A stretch of 64,000 bases of DNA, taken from assembly GCA_029204225.1 (NCBI GenBank), contig CM055114.1, forward strand, positions 12,175,704 to 12,239,703, read 5' to 3'. Source of the stretch: Diphasiastrum complanatum (taxonomy: Eukaryota > Streptophyta > Lycopodiopsida > Lycopodiales > Lycopodiaceae). This document shows, in pieces, positions 44,334-56,094 of this stretch (positions within the stretch are counted from its first letter, which is position 1; each line of letters opens with the position of its first letter). The notes under the pieces are model-generated. The model saw nothing but the letters and a program-made list of their open reading frames with translations, was not told the DNA's origin and searched no databases. Position numbers and translations under genes: made by a program.

Positions 44334-45374
44334 TAAGGGATTCGGTCCTTCTATGGGGTGTCTCTAACCCAGCAAATTTTGGTGCCGTTTGAGAAAATTT
44401 ACATCTGCTGCTAAGGTCTGCATATTCTCACTCATCACGTCCATGTATCCCTTTAGCATGGCTCTCATATCGCCTAGTTCTGCGTTAGAGCATGTGCTCT
44501 CATAGCCTCTATCGGGCATCTGTGCTTGGAGCCTTCGTGCATCTTGTGTTTGCATGTTCCTGCCTTGTCGAGGTTCAATAGCCTATATGGGGCGGGGTTC
44601 CACTATGGGGTGTGCTCCTATAGCTGCGATTGGGCCTCCTCTCCACGTTTCTGGGCTTAGGTTCAAGCTGTTCACTGCTTGCAATAGGTGGGATGCGTGG
44701 GCAACCACAATCTGTGCGTCTTCTACCACGATTGCCTTCTCTACTGCCTCAGCCAATGTCTGGGGGTTACTCTGACATACAATCATTTGTATGTCATTCT
44801 TGAGCCCTCGCAGAAAGAAGGTCCAGTAGTAATAGGGGTAGTAGTAACACAGTGGGTTCCACTTGGCGTGACAGCTCTGTCAAACGACGCCAATATTGTC
44901 AGATGGTTTCGTTACTTCCTTGTTGTAGGGAAGTCAGTGTGAACAGTAGGCCATCAGCCGTTCAGTGAGGAGCATACTCAATTAGAAACAGTCTATGGAA
45001 CTCCTCAATGGTGTGAATTGAGCCTCTCTGCAGACTATGATACCAGTGCCTAGTCGTTCCAGATAAAGTGGTGGCGAAAAACATCATTTTATGACGTGGG
45101 TTTGTAATGGCATTGGTAAATCAGGTGGTCCAAAAAGCATCAATATGCTCTTCGGCACTTTCATACGGTGCTCCATGAAACTCAGGAGTGGATCCACTAA
45201 GATTGGGTAGTTCTCGGGGGGTACTACGATTGGTTCAGTCAAACGTCGTGCCATTTTGTTGGCAACAGGTTCTGTAGCAGCAGCTGTTACGTTCACTAAC
45301 GGTGGTTCTGTAGCGTCGTTTGGCTCAAGTTCTGGTAGTTCTTCTATAGGTTCCAACGTATCATCCAAGTCCAT
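44334..45374 (-). pseudogene. Gypsy gag, capsid part
   Basis: The ATG at 45374 begins MDLDDTLEPIEELPELEPND. The capsid domain follows in a shifted frame near 45080-44940: ATTLSGTTRHWYHSL then SIHTIEEFHRLFLIEYA, the Trp-rich Retrotrans_gag signature. Further segments (44786-44583 and 44555-44364) lead to a stop directly before the zinc knuckles. Several frame breaks. Confidence 0.78.
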
Positions 45375-45975
45375 TATAGATGGGTGAGACTCATCATTTA
45401 AGACTGGTGGGACAAGAAACCCACGATTGCTTCTTCTAAGCCCTAAACGCTCGCTCTAGAGATTTGAAGTCTCTCCGTGCGGTGCTCCCTTAGACCTAGG
45501 TTTTCTTGGTATACCTATGATGTCTTGTCTAGGGTGACACTAATGATTGCTGCATAATAGATTTCTCACTTACGGATAGCAATCAACTGTTGTTGCACAT
45601 GTGTTTTGTGATTTTTTCACGTTATCCTATAGGTCATCCATCCTTCGTCCACTAATACTGCATACGACCTAACTAACTCTACTTGGTCGTTTTTCTGCTC
45701 AATCCTAATCCAACCATACCCATGAAAAGTTTTTTTTGGTTCTTTGTACCAGGTGCCGTCTTTATCGGATGCTAGGGTTGGTGGGTCGTAGGGTAATGAC
45801 TTTCGACTTAGGGCTCTGGTTTTCACTTTCACCCTAGGCTTCATACATAACCCCATTCTCTGACCTGTCCCGTCACTCTATGAAAGATTTCTAGTAGTAC
45901 TTGGCATCACAGCCTAAACTCCCTTTTGGTGAAAATTGTATGCAGTCTCCAGTCCAAACAGAAGTAGAATGGCCT
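45375..45975 (-). other. Gypsy leader with small upstream ORF
   Basis: Untranslated leader between LTR and gag. It contains a 79-codon minus-strand frame (45856-45617) without known domain. No clear primer binding site was recognised next to the LTR end. Confidence 0.45.
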
Positions 45976-46185
45976 TGGCGAAGTCGGATCACATGCAACT
46001 AGGTTTGGATTGTGAACTCATAACATATGTTCTAGGTGTGGGATCAGCACACATCACTGTGTGATGCTAACCACTTCATCATGTGATCAACGTGGTACTA
46101 GCCGCTTGTACGGTTATGCTAGCTTGCGGCTGATGGTTTAGATAGTGGAATTGTTTTCAACACACGCATTCTAGGACCTACAAAA
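45976..46185 (-). mobile_element. Gypsy 5' LTR remnant, cut by Copia A2
   Basis: On the minus strand it ends ...gacttcgcca and contains gtggttagcatcacac..tgtgctgatcccac, similar to the inner part of 37256-38029. It stops at the TG of the A2 LTR at 46186; the remaining upstream part was not found to the right. Confidence 0.5.
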
Positions 46186-46835
46186 TGTGAAAGATTCAAC
46201 TAGTTTCATCACATTTTGCATTATTTTCATATTTGGCATATTGAGGCCAAAACTTGTTTTAGACTTAGAGGTTGACTTTTCAAAATTCATTAGTCTAAAT
46301 TTCATTTGAATAAACACTTTTTGAAAGTGTGGGAAAGATAGAATGCGAGTTTGAGTAGATTCAATTCGAATAAGTTGGGTACATTGAATCTAGACCCAAA
46401 ATTGGTAGAGTTAGCATTTTGGTGGGAAAGCCAAGTGGCCAAATAGGGTTTGGACCTGCTATAAAAGAATGTAACTCGTGGAGAGAGTCATCTTCTCTCT
46501 TCTCTATCTCATTTCATGCTTATACATGGTTCTCTTGGGTTCTACTATCCATTGGTGCACTATCTTGGTAATTGCTTGCAATTCTATGTGTAGAATGATC
46601 TATATTTGCTATTTTTGGATCCACACATGTGAAATACAGTAGCTTGCTGGTTTTGTATGGACAGCAACAGTACATAATCATTTCATTCAAGTTTGATCAA
46701 GTTCTATTAGTGTTTGCATCTCAAATTGTGTGTAGATGCTGATTTTTCTACATTGGTGAAATTGGTAGTGTATTTCTCTTTCTAACCAAAGATCATTCAA
46801 GTAGATTGGATCTTAAGGATTTGAAATCTTTCACA
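46186..46835 (+). mobile_element. Copia A2 5' LTR (650 bp)
   Basis: TGTGAAAGATTCAAC ... GAAATCTTTCACA, directly followed by a primer binding site. TATA-like ctataaaag at 46459-46467. The flanking five bases on the left are caaaa. No 3' LTR remains on the other side. Confidence 0.95.
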
Positions 46836-46847
46836 TGGTATCAAAGC
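46836..46847 (+). other. Primer binding site of Copia A2
   Basis: TGGTATCAAAGC adjoins the LTR end; one base from the initiator Met-tRNA complement. Confidence 0.9.
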
Positions 46848-47426
46848 TTGTGTTTTAGGTTATGAAGGAGGAAATCAGATCTATCAATGATTTGGTGAAG
46901 ATATCAAGTCTAGAGCATGCTAGAGAGGATTCTACACCAAAATCGGATTTTTTGCTTTTGCAGATTGGATCTTTTGTAGATCAAAACACTAAATAGGTCA
47001 ATATACTTGTTCAATTCCATTTTTTAGATTCACATGCTGGATTTGGCCGATTTTTGGATCAATGGTTCAGCCTAAGTGGTGGCTTATAGATTGCATATCA
47101 AATTTTCAACATTTGCATGTAGATTTGGAATAGTCAATTTTTTTGTGATTTTGTCAAAACCCTATTTTTGATTGGATCTCTAGATAGTGAGGTTGTTGGA
47201 CCTCATTTGAGTGTGTTTCAATCTTAGGAAGTGGCAAAAGTCATTAGATTGAGGATAGATCATAGGTTGATCAAGATTCCATGATTCTATGTGTTGATTT
47301 GCTTGGATGGTTTCAAATCTTGGTGATTTCAAATCTTGGTGATTTCTTTTGAAAGCATTTGTTGTTGTTCAAAGGAGTGCTTTGTGCATTGAAGCAGGTT
47401 GAAAGAGAAGATCAGGTCATTGCTAC
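46848..47426 (+). other. Copia A2 leader
   Basis: AT-rich, no ORF. A 16-base direct repeat (tcaaatcttggtgatt) occurs twice near 47311-47345. Its end matches the leader of the Copia fragment at 6273-6375. Confidence 0.7.
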
Positions 47427-48730
47427 ATGGCAACCTCAATTGGAGTCATGTTGGAAGCCAATGGTAGGCTTACCTCAAGTAACTATTCATTATGGAAAGT
47501 GAGGATGGAGTCACTTCTTGAGATGAATGATGTTTTGGATATTGTTGTAGGTTTGGAGGAGAGACCAGCAACACAACAAGATCAATTGAGGTATGACAAG
47601 AGGGCCAAGAAGGCTCTACACATGATAAAGATGAATGTTACCAATGAACTTCTCAAGGAAGTTGGTAAGTGCACATCATCTTTGGAAGCTTGGAATTCAT
47701 TGAAGAAGCTTTATGAATCCAAGTCTACTTCTAGAGTGTTGACTCTAAGAAGGCAAATCTTTTCTTGTTTGCAAAATAATGAAGAAAGTCCAAGTACTTT
47801 TGTTTTGAGAATGAAAGCATTGAATGATGAGTTAGCTTGCATAGATGAAAGCATTAAGGAAGGAGAGCTTATTCAAGTGATTCTTAATGGCTTGTTGGAT
47901 GCTCATGCTAACATTTTTCAAAGTATTGCTATTCAAAAGACTTTGCCAAGTTTGATGGATCTTCAAGAGATCTTGATCAATGAGGAATATAGGCTTCAAG
48001 CAAGAGGTGGATATACATCAACACTTCAAGAGGATGCTATGTTCACAAAGGGCAAATTCAAGGGCAAAACCAAAAGCAAGTGGTCTAAAGGGCAAGATCA
48101 AGTGGATGCTTCTTCAAGTGGCAAAAATAAGGATAGATCAAAGCTCAAGTGCTTCTATTGTGGCATCAAAGGACACTTTGCAAGTGAGTGCTACAAGAAG
48201 AAGAGAGATCAAGGAGACAAGCAAGGTAATCTTACTCTTGATGAGGATGGTTTGGATATGCAAGATGCAAACGATGATGCTTTTGTGATGTCTTCATGTA
48301 CGCTTGCTAATGATGGATATCTAGATCCTTGGTGGATTGATAGTGGAGCAAGTTCACACATGACATTTCACAAAGAGTACTTCACTTCTTTGTTGGCATA
48401 TGGAGATGACAAGAGGGTGATGTACACGGCCAATGATGGTGAGTGTGCAATCAAAGGGATTGGCACAATTCCTATTTCTCTCTCTACAAATAGGAATGTT
48501 CATTTGGAGGATGTCTTGTTTATTCCATCTATTACCAAGAATTTGCTTAGTGTGAGTCAAATGCTAAGTAAGGGCCTCAAGGTGGAGTTTGATGGAGATG
48601 CTTGTTTGATCAAAAGGAAGGATGTCTTGATTGGAAAAGGTAAAAGGCAAGGGACGTTGTTCAAACTTGATGCTTGTGTTATTGCTAACCAAGTTGGATG
48701 TGTTGCAAGGGAGCAAATTTCTATTCAAGA
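47427..48730 (+). pseudogene. Copia A2 gag and protease
   Basis: The first ATG after the leader (MATSIGVMLEANGRLTSSNY) opens a full gag with NYSLWKVRMESLLEMNDVLD, then the UBN2 core, zinc knuckle CFYCGIKGHFASEC and protease WWIDSGASSHMTF. The frame is open for 461 codons in all. A 14-base deletion near 48730 (relative to A1) removes the WHKR part of the zinc-binding region and shifts the frame. It is the only copy here with a complete gag N-terminus. Confidence 0.93.
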
Positions 48731-49900
48731 GGATGGGACACCTCAACTTCAAGTCATTGGAGGTAATGGCAAGGAAGAAGGTTGTGATTGGTCTTCCAAG
48801 TTCCTTAAGTAATGACAAGCATGTTCTTGAGTCTTGTGCTTTGTCTAAGTCACATAGACTACCTTATACTAGATCTATTTCTAGATCTACAAAGCCTTTT
48901 CAACTTGTACATTCGGATATTCATGGATTTACTACAATTAGCAATAGTGGAGCTAAGATGTATTTAGCATTCATTGATGATTTTAGTAGATTTTGTTGGA
49001 TCTATCTACTAAAGAGCAAGGATGAAGTGTATGATGTCTTTTTCAAGTTCAAGAATGCAAGGGAGAACCAATTCTCCACAAAGATCAAGTGCTTGAGAGG
49101 TGACAATGGTGGTGAGTACATATCTAACAAGTTCAAGGCCTTTTGTGATGAGCATGGGATCAAGAGGGAGTATACAACATCAAGCACTCCACAACAAAAT
49201 GGAGTGGCTGAAAGGAAGAATAGGACTTTATGTAAAAGTGCTAAAGCTATGAGGTTAAGTGCTAATTTTGACAAACCATTTTGGGATCAAACTTTGTTGT
49301 GTGCCAATTTCTTGTGCAATAGGTGGCCGAGTGCTATTTTGGATGGAAGGACGTCCACCTTTTGAGATGCTATTCAAGAGGAGGCCGAGTGTCAACTTTC
49401 TAAGAACCTTTGGATGCACATGCTATGTCAACATTACTCTTGATGATAGGACCAAGGAGGATCCATCTTCAAGAAGAGGTATTTTTGTTGGATATAGTGA
49501 GGTGAGTAAAGCCTACAAGGTTTACATTCCTTCTACTAACAAAGTGATTGTTGGTAGAGATGTCAGTTTTTATGAGGGAAACATTCCAAAGGTGTCTTCA
49601 AGCATGATTGATGGTAAAGTAGATGGATCTAACATTCTTGATGTTGATGAGAAGGATCCTTCTTTGGATGGTGGTGATGATGGATCTTCATGAAGTCAAA
49701 AGCCAAGGAGAACATCAAGAGAAAGACAAGTACCTTCAAGGCTCACATATGATCAAAAGGGTAAGCAAGTAGTTTCTGGAAATTATGTTGCTTTCCTAAC
49801 ATCTTTGGATGAGCCTACAAGTGTAGATCAAGCAAGAAAAGAAGAGGAGTGGATCCAACCAATGGATCTTGAGTATCGATCTCTTATGAAGAGTGGAACA
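48731..49900 (+). pseudogene. Copia A2 integrase and linker
   Basis: In the frame 48631-49365 the core has Asp in LVHSDIHG, Asp in LRGDNGGEYIS and Glu in GVAERKNRTLCK. Four extra bases near 49352 (relative to A1) shift the frame into 49259-49693. A C-to-G change makes a stop at 49691 in the linker. It continues in the same frame as A1 to EYRSLMKSGT. The zinc-binding region is partly deleted. Confidence 0.92.
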
Positions 49901-50758
49901 TCTTTTGGAGGATCTTCTTGTGTACATGGAGCTATGCAAGTGGATGGATGTTATCTTGCTGTAAAATCAAGTAATGGATCTGGAAAACAAATTTTTTTCA
50001 ATGACTTTGATGGTCAAGTTGAAGATCAAGAAATTGATCTCAAAGCGCTTCAACTAGTCAAAAGGGAAGTTGGCAATTTGGAGCTAGTCAAGAGCATGAA
50101 AGGAGAGGTAATTGGCAAAGGTGTTATGGATCTGTTTTCGCAGCATATTGAAGACTCAAGTAAGGTCAAAGGAGCCGCAAGAAAGTATTTTTCAAGTTTA
50201 CTTTACTTGTTCTATCTCATGTTTGAGCAATTTCATGTGGATGTGTGCAAATTGTCAAGATATGGTAAAACTAACTACATTGGTGAGCATTGTTTTGATG
50301 TTGGATTTGTACTAGCATTCTTGGCTGATTTTGCTGATGAAAATGAAGCTATTGGAGGTTCATTATGTCACTCATTCATGGTCAAGTCATCAAGGTATGA
50401 TGGTATCTTGAGGCAAGATGAAGATGGAGGCTCATTCATGGAGTATCATGGTGGATACAAGGCAACAAAGGACAAAGGATGAGGAGACATGCAAGCAAAA
50501 GTTGATCACTCACATTTATTGTTTGTTTGCTGTATTTTTCCAGAGAGTTCAGAGTTGGAAGCATGGTGGAATCATTCCATTTACATTCTATTTGATTCTT
50601 CATGTTCTAGTCACATTTTTACATGTAAAATTGATGTAAGAAATAGTGAAGCATCCCAAGTGGACACTATTCTCTATATCAATTATGGTTGTTTCTATTT
50701 TAAGCATTACATGATCATTGAAAGAAGGTCTATTCTTAGGAAGAAGATCATTTTTATG
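49901..50758 (+). CDS. Unknown insert ORF replacing RT in Copia A2
   Basis: The same RT-replacing segment as in A1, joined at the same codon after LMKSGT. It is open from the linker (49805) to a stop at 50483 (KDKG*), without the base loss seen in A1, and then open again (50489-50809). Differences from A1 are mostly substitutions; A1 has ANTWRLSIFG where A2 has YDGILRQDEDGG. Both blocks occur in the older copy at 12.9-13.37 kb, so each element has lost a different piece. No domain recognised. Confidence 0.6.
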
Positions 50759-51119
50759 ATGGATCAAAGTTCTATTGTCAAAAACTATGCTAGGAGCATT
50801 GGAAGCTAGGAAAGCGAGTTTTGAGGTACATCATTGGAACTCGAGATTTTGGCATATTGTATGAGGGATCATCACCTAATCTTTTTGGATTTTCAGATTC
50901 GGACTATGTTGGAGATGTAATGGATAGGAAATCCATTAGTTCTTATTGTATTTTCATAGGTGATGGAGCTATATCATGGATGTCAAAGAAACAAGCCACT
51001 ATCTCATTGTCATCTAGTGAGGCCAAGTACAAAGCTCTTACACATTGCACAAAGGAGATGGTATGGATCAAAAGGATGATCAAGGATCTTCACTTGCTGG
51101 ATTTTTTAGAGATCCCAAT
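50759..51119 (+). pseudogene. Copia A2 RNase H, recombinant
   Basis: After DQSSIVKNYARS the sequence switches at ggagca to an upstream part of RNase H: HWKLGKRVLRYIIGTRDFGI, DSDYVGD (Asp), RKSISSYCIF, SSSEAKYKAL (Glu) and MVWIKRMIKDLHLLDF. This RNase H block is absent from A1 and stands after, not before, the tail motif. It breaks off at EIPI before the CDNQS motif and joins repeat R2. Confidence 0.88.
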
Positions 51120-52558
51120 CATAACCAAACAATCAATCAAGAGGGCAAACCATTCCAACCACAACCAATACATTCAAGGTAAGGTTACTAACAAACCTCA
51201 CTCAATCCCCCACAATCAAGCATTCCCCTTTAAAACAAACTAGCACGTGAACACTACAAGACAAGCATTCATTCTCAAACTAGCTCACATTACCTTCCAT
51301 CCACTAACTCTCAACACTATCCTCAACACTCATCCCACAACTACAATTCAAGGCACTACCTCCAAGCAAATCACACTCATATGAGGCAAGACAACAAGGA
51401 TACAAAAGCTTTAACATCAAAATACACTAACTTAACACACATCCCCAAATACAAAGAGTTGGCTCCTTTTTATAGGAAAACCCAAGTGTCCCCCTTCAAA
51501 ATGAGGCTTTGCCAATTTTCATGCCCTTCAAGCCCTCTTTGCCATTTGTCCTCAACCCATTTGATAGTACACCTAGTGGCCTCCATAAGAGAGTGGGGGA
51601 GTGGTGCATTCAAGCCTCTCTTCCAAAACTAGCCAAGTTGCCATTTTTGTCAAAGGCTAGGGAGGCCATTCAAGTTTCCCCTTTGGTACACCCTAGAAGC
51701 CCAAAATGTCAATGGCTAATGGGTGTACCTCCCAATTGTTATAGCCTCCAAGGTGTTTGGGCATTTAATATCCAAATTTTGGGTGAGGCCCTTTTTCAAC
51801 CCCTATTTTTGGTAGGCGGCCTTCGTTTTTTCTTTGGGTACTTTCGTTTTTGGCCTTTCTTCGATTTTTCAAGGGTCGTGCGCCTACTGCTCATTTGTCT
51901 GGATTTTTGGCCTGTTGGATAACCACTTGGCCCGCACATTTCGTTAATTGCCCGTAAATTTCCCAACTTTGCCGTTAGGGTTTCTGTGACTCCTTGATTC
52001 TGAATCCATATTTCCCGGTCCCATTTTTACCCAAAACTTTTCTTTCTCAGTTTTTTCTTCTGTGGTTGACTTTTTTGGCATTCATGACTAGGGCTCCCAT
52101 GACAACATGATTTCCCTGAAAAATACACTGAGTGATCATATATTAGTAAAAATGGACTCACTACATGGTAGGATTTTAGCACGGTCATACCGGCTATTTT
52201 TTTACAACTGGCCATTTTTTTTTGAAAAGCCGTAAAATATTTACCGGCCATTTCTAAGGCCGCAAAATTTGCTCTAGCCTCATTTAGGGCGGGCTGGGAC
52301 CCAATTCTAGGTGGACCGACACTTTTGGCTCGGTCTTACAAAACTTGACTACAAAATATTTTTGACGGTTTTTTCGAAAGTCAGTTTCTTACTTTAAACT
52401 GTGTCTAGCCACTTTAGGGTGGGCTAGGACCCAATTCTAAGGCAAATTTGTGCCGATTTTTCTCTAATAACCGGGTTTTACATGCCGATTTTTTCAATTA
52501 TTTCAAACTTAAACTTCAATATTAGCCCGATTTTCCGTGTGAAAATATCGGCTAACAT
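51120..52558 (-). mobile_element. Repeat R2, copy of R1
   Basis: Matches 35818-37255 from cataaccaaac to ggctaacat with scattered substitutions. It starts at the very base pair where R1 resumes after the A1 target duplication. TATA-like cctataaaaagg on the minus strand near 51465-51475. Confidence 0.8.
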
Positions 52559-52594
52559 GCAGTATAGAGGTCGCTGTGAAGCAAGAGACATATG

Positions 52595-53185
52595 GCTTCG
52601 TATATACATATCTCAAGATTATTTTTGCCAACTTCCAATGACAAATCTTTGGATCTTGCATGAATTGGCTTAATTTGTGCACACTAAAGCTTAAATCTGG
52701 CCTAGTTATAGCTAACCAAATGAGGGAGCCAATAAGACTCCTAAAAAGAGTCATGTCCTTGAAGGATCATTCATTCTCTTTTATAGGATTTTCTACAATA
52801 TGCTCCATTGAAGTATCTATGCTCTTACACTTTTCCATTTGAAATTTTTTAAGCATGGAAAGAGCATATCTAGATTGACTTATGAACGCATGATCTTTCC
52901 AAAAATCAATTTCTAGGCCTAAGATGTGGTGAAGAATTTCTAGATCTTGCATTTTGAATTCACTACCAAGTGCACATTTTGTTTTATCAACTAGCACCAA
53001 ATTATTTCCACTTAAGATTATGTCATCTACATAAATAAGAAGAATAACTAAAGAGTTATTTAAAAACTTAATGTACAATGAAGGATCATAATCACTAAGA
53101 TGAAATCCGAGTGATATGAGTAATGAGTTTAGCCTTGCATACCAAGACCTTGGTGCTTGTTTAAGTCCATAAAGATCTTCTTTGG
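52595..53185 (-). pseudogene. Copia B-like reverse transcriptase fragment
   Basis: Leftward on the minus strand: YGLKQAPRSWYARLNS, SDYDPSLYIKF, LLIYVDDIILSGNN (catalytic YVDD), LGLEIDFWKDHAFISQSRYA, LIGSLIWLAITRPD and the RNase H start HWKLAKIILRY, where it ends. It is close to 23602-24830 in sequence. One frame break near 52770. No gag or integrase beside it. Confidence 0.9.
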
Positions 53186-53795
53186 CTGAACAACCAATGT
53201 AGGTGGTAGTTGGCCTCCATAAGACATTTGCAATGATCTATCAGCTGCTTTGGTAAGACTATCAAAAGCTGGAGATTTTTTTAGAAGAATAGTGAAATGA
53301 TGATAAACAAACAGATGGAAGGTAGGGTGGAGGTGGTGACATTGGTAGATGGTGTGAACGATAGGCATGAAGATGGGCGCAGAAGTATGGCAAGAGGCCG
53401 GTTGAAGGAGACTGATTTTCCAATGCTTGTAGGAAGAGATTCAGAACCGAATCTCTATCTAGATTTCCGAATCCTAGATTTGTTGTGCATTGGCACATTA
53501 GAAGTCTTTATCAGCATGTGGAAAGACAAATAGATGTGAGGTTGTAGAAGTGGAGAAAAACTGTCAATTCTCTATGGAGGTTGCTCTTGGTTGGACATTG
53601 TAGCAGATGAGAAAATATCAGTTTCACTTTCTTTCGACAGTGACTCATTTCATATTAACGTCTTTTTGCATTGTGGAGCTGGTGTAGTGTGCAGTAATGT
53701 AGAAATTTGCAAGAAACTTCTCGATTGAGCAACAAGGTTAATTGTTGGTTGCTATGATGCTCGTGTTGTGTTGTCATGAGGATCCCATTGTGAGT
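53186..53795. other. No recognisable gene
   Basis: Short frames on both strands, one Pro/Ser-rich; none with a known motif. Confidence 0.4.
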
Positions 53796-53990
53796 CATAA
53801 CGTACGTGGCGGGTAGGTAGGTTCTTGTTGGGTTGTTTTGGACAGTCTTTGAAACTGTGTTTTCTGATACAGTCGACGCTCAGCATGGTACTTGGTCTTG
53901 ACTGTACAATCAACCATGAAGTGGCCAGTTTCACCACAGATGAAACATCTGGTGTGCAATGGCCCTTGTATAACAGCATAGCCATCTTGT
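53796..53990 (-). pseudogene. Isolated CCHC zinc-knuckle fragment
   Basis: The minus-strand frame contains CFICGETGHFMVDC at 53945-53904, a perfect C-x2-C-x4-H-x4-C knuckle. It is flanked by QGPLHTR and VKTKYHAERRLYQ. It could be gag of an LTR element or ORF1 of a LINE; nothing nearby decides. Confidence 0.55.
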
Positions 53991-53998
53991 ATGGCTAA

Positions 53999-55442
53999 TG
54001 AGTTTGGACTTTATGGTGGGTATTCATGATAAGTTAAGACAGCCTAATCTAGAAACTCTCCAAGAAATTCTTATTTTTGAAGAATCTAGACAAAGCTATA
54101 AACTCTCCAGGATGAACAAACTCGAGCATGGTGGAAGTGACAAAGCCCTCTTTGTCAAAGGCAAGTAGAAAGGACGGAGTAAGAACCAGTTCTCTCAAGC
54201 ATCCAAAAAAGACAAAGCCAAAGATCGAGACAAAGATGGTGAAGAGGATGACACATCTCATCCTTATAACTCAAAGACCAATAAGAAGAAAGTGAAGTGT
54301 TCCTTCTGTGGCAAGAAGGGGCACTATGCCTCTAATTGCTTCAAGAAGAAAAACCAACTCAAGCAAGCTAATCTCTCCAAAGAGATTGAAGAAGATTCTG
54401 TTGCAAGTGATGGAGAAGGATCACTCATGGTGTCCAGTTTTTCTTCATCACCTTTCAAGAAAGATGGAGCTTGGTACATAGACAGTGGAGCTTCTTCACA
54501 TATGTGCTGTTCAAAGGAGTCATTTGACTCAATCTTACCTTTCAAAAGACTCAAGAGATCTATTTACACAGCTAATGATCATGAGTGCCCAATAGAAGGA
54601 ATTGGCAACATTCCATTGAAACTTGCTTCTTCAAAAGTTCTTGCACTTTCTAATGTTCTTTTCATTCCAAAGATTACAAAGAACTTAATCAGTGTGGGAA
54701 AGTTGCTTGATAATGGTTGTGATGTAAAGTTCAACTCCAATACTTGTTTTATCAAGAGAAATGATGAGATCCTTGCTGATGGATCTAGATGTGGTGGAAT
54801 TTTTAGGTTGAATTCTTATGAGAATGAAAACCTTCGTGAATTTGCTTTGTTATCTAAGGAGGAGTTGTGGCATAGAAGGTTGGGTCATCCTAACTTTAAA
54901 TCTATGTCTTCTATGGTTAAGAAGGTGAAGGCTATTGGTCTTCCAAAATCTCTTTCTAAAGATTTCAAGCCTTGTGAGGCTTGTGCCATTGCAAAGTCAC
55001 ATAGAAAGCCATATTAGAAGTCTTTTATAAAGACTACTCATCCTTTGGAGCTTATATACTCATATGTACATTTTTCCTCTTCTAAAAGTATTGGTGGTGC
55101 AACATGTTTTGTCACCTTTATTGATGACTTTACTAGATATACTTGGATGTATCAACTTTCTTCCAAGGCTATGGTTTTGTATCACTTCCTAATCTTCAAA
55201 GCTTATGTTGAGAAACAAATTTCTTTCAAAGTTAAAGCTTTAAGATGTGATGGAGGAGGTGAATACATCTCCAACAAGTTTCATGAATACTGTGAAGGTG
55301 AAGGAATAAAGAGAGAGTCTTCTTGTGCTTACTCTCCATCTCAAAATGGAGTAGCTGAGAGGAAAAACAAATCTTTATGTGAATGTGCTAAAGCAATTCG
55401 AGTAGCAGCTTCTTTGCCTATTGAATATTGGGGTGAAAACTA
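53999..55442 (+). pseudogene. Copia C gag tail, protease and integrase
   Basis: Starts inside gag (LQEILIFEESRQSYKLSRMN), with one stop in FVKGK*KGRSK. Zinc knuckle CSFCGKKGHYASNC, protease DGAWYIDSGASSHMCC and the integrase zinc region WHRRLGHPNFKSM ... CEACAIAKSH follow. A stop falls after HRKPY at 55016. The core has lost its first Asp motif (IYSYVHFSS where HSDV-G is usual) but keeps CDGGGEY (Asp) and GVAERKNKSLCE (Glu). It ends at YWGEN, where the sequence switches to an A-type polypurine tract. Confidence 0.92.
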
Positions 55443-55455
55443 GTTGAAGAGGGAG
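55438..55455 (+). other. A-type polypurine tract joined to Copia C
   Basis: aactagttgaagagggag, identical to that of A1, directly follows the truncated Copia C integrase. Confidence 0.85.
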
Positions 55456-56094
55456 TGTGAAAGATTCAACTAGTTTCATCACATTTTGCAATATTTCCAT
55501 ATCTGGCATATTGAGGCCAAAACTTGTTTTAGACTTAGAGGTTGACTTTTCAAAGTTCATTAGTCTAAATTTCATTTGAATAAACACTTTTTGAAAGTGT
55601 GGAAAAGTTAGAATGCGAGTTTGAGTAGATTCAATTTGAATAGTTGGGTGCATTGAATCTAGACCCAAAATTAGTAGGGTTAGCATTTTGGAGGGAAAGC
55701 CCAAGTGGCTAAATAGGGTTTGGACCTGCTATAAAAGGATGTAACTTGTGGAGAGAGCAATCTTCTCTCTTCTCTATCTCATTTCATTCTTATACATGGT
55801 TCTCTTGGGTTCTACTATCCATTGGTGCACTATCTTGGTGATTGCTTGCAATTCTATGTGTAGAATGATCTATATTTGCTATTTTTGGATCCACACGTGT
55901 GAAATATAGTACTTTTTTGGTTTTGTATGGACAGCAACAGTAATTTTTCATTTCATTCAAGTTTGATCAAGTTCTATTGGCAAATTGTGTGTAGATGCTG
56001 ATTTTTCTACATTGGTGAAATTGGTGGTGTATTTCTCTTTCTAACCAAAGATCATTGAAGTAGATTGGATCTTAAGGATTTGAAATCTTTCACA
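55456..56094 (+). mobile_element. Copia A-type 3' LTR (639 bp)
   Basis: TGTGAAAGATTCAAC ... GAAATCTTTCACA. TATA-like ctataaaagg at 55729-55738. It belongs to the same family as the A1 and A2 LTRs but follows a different Copia pol. Confidence 0.94.
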
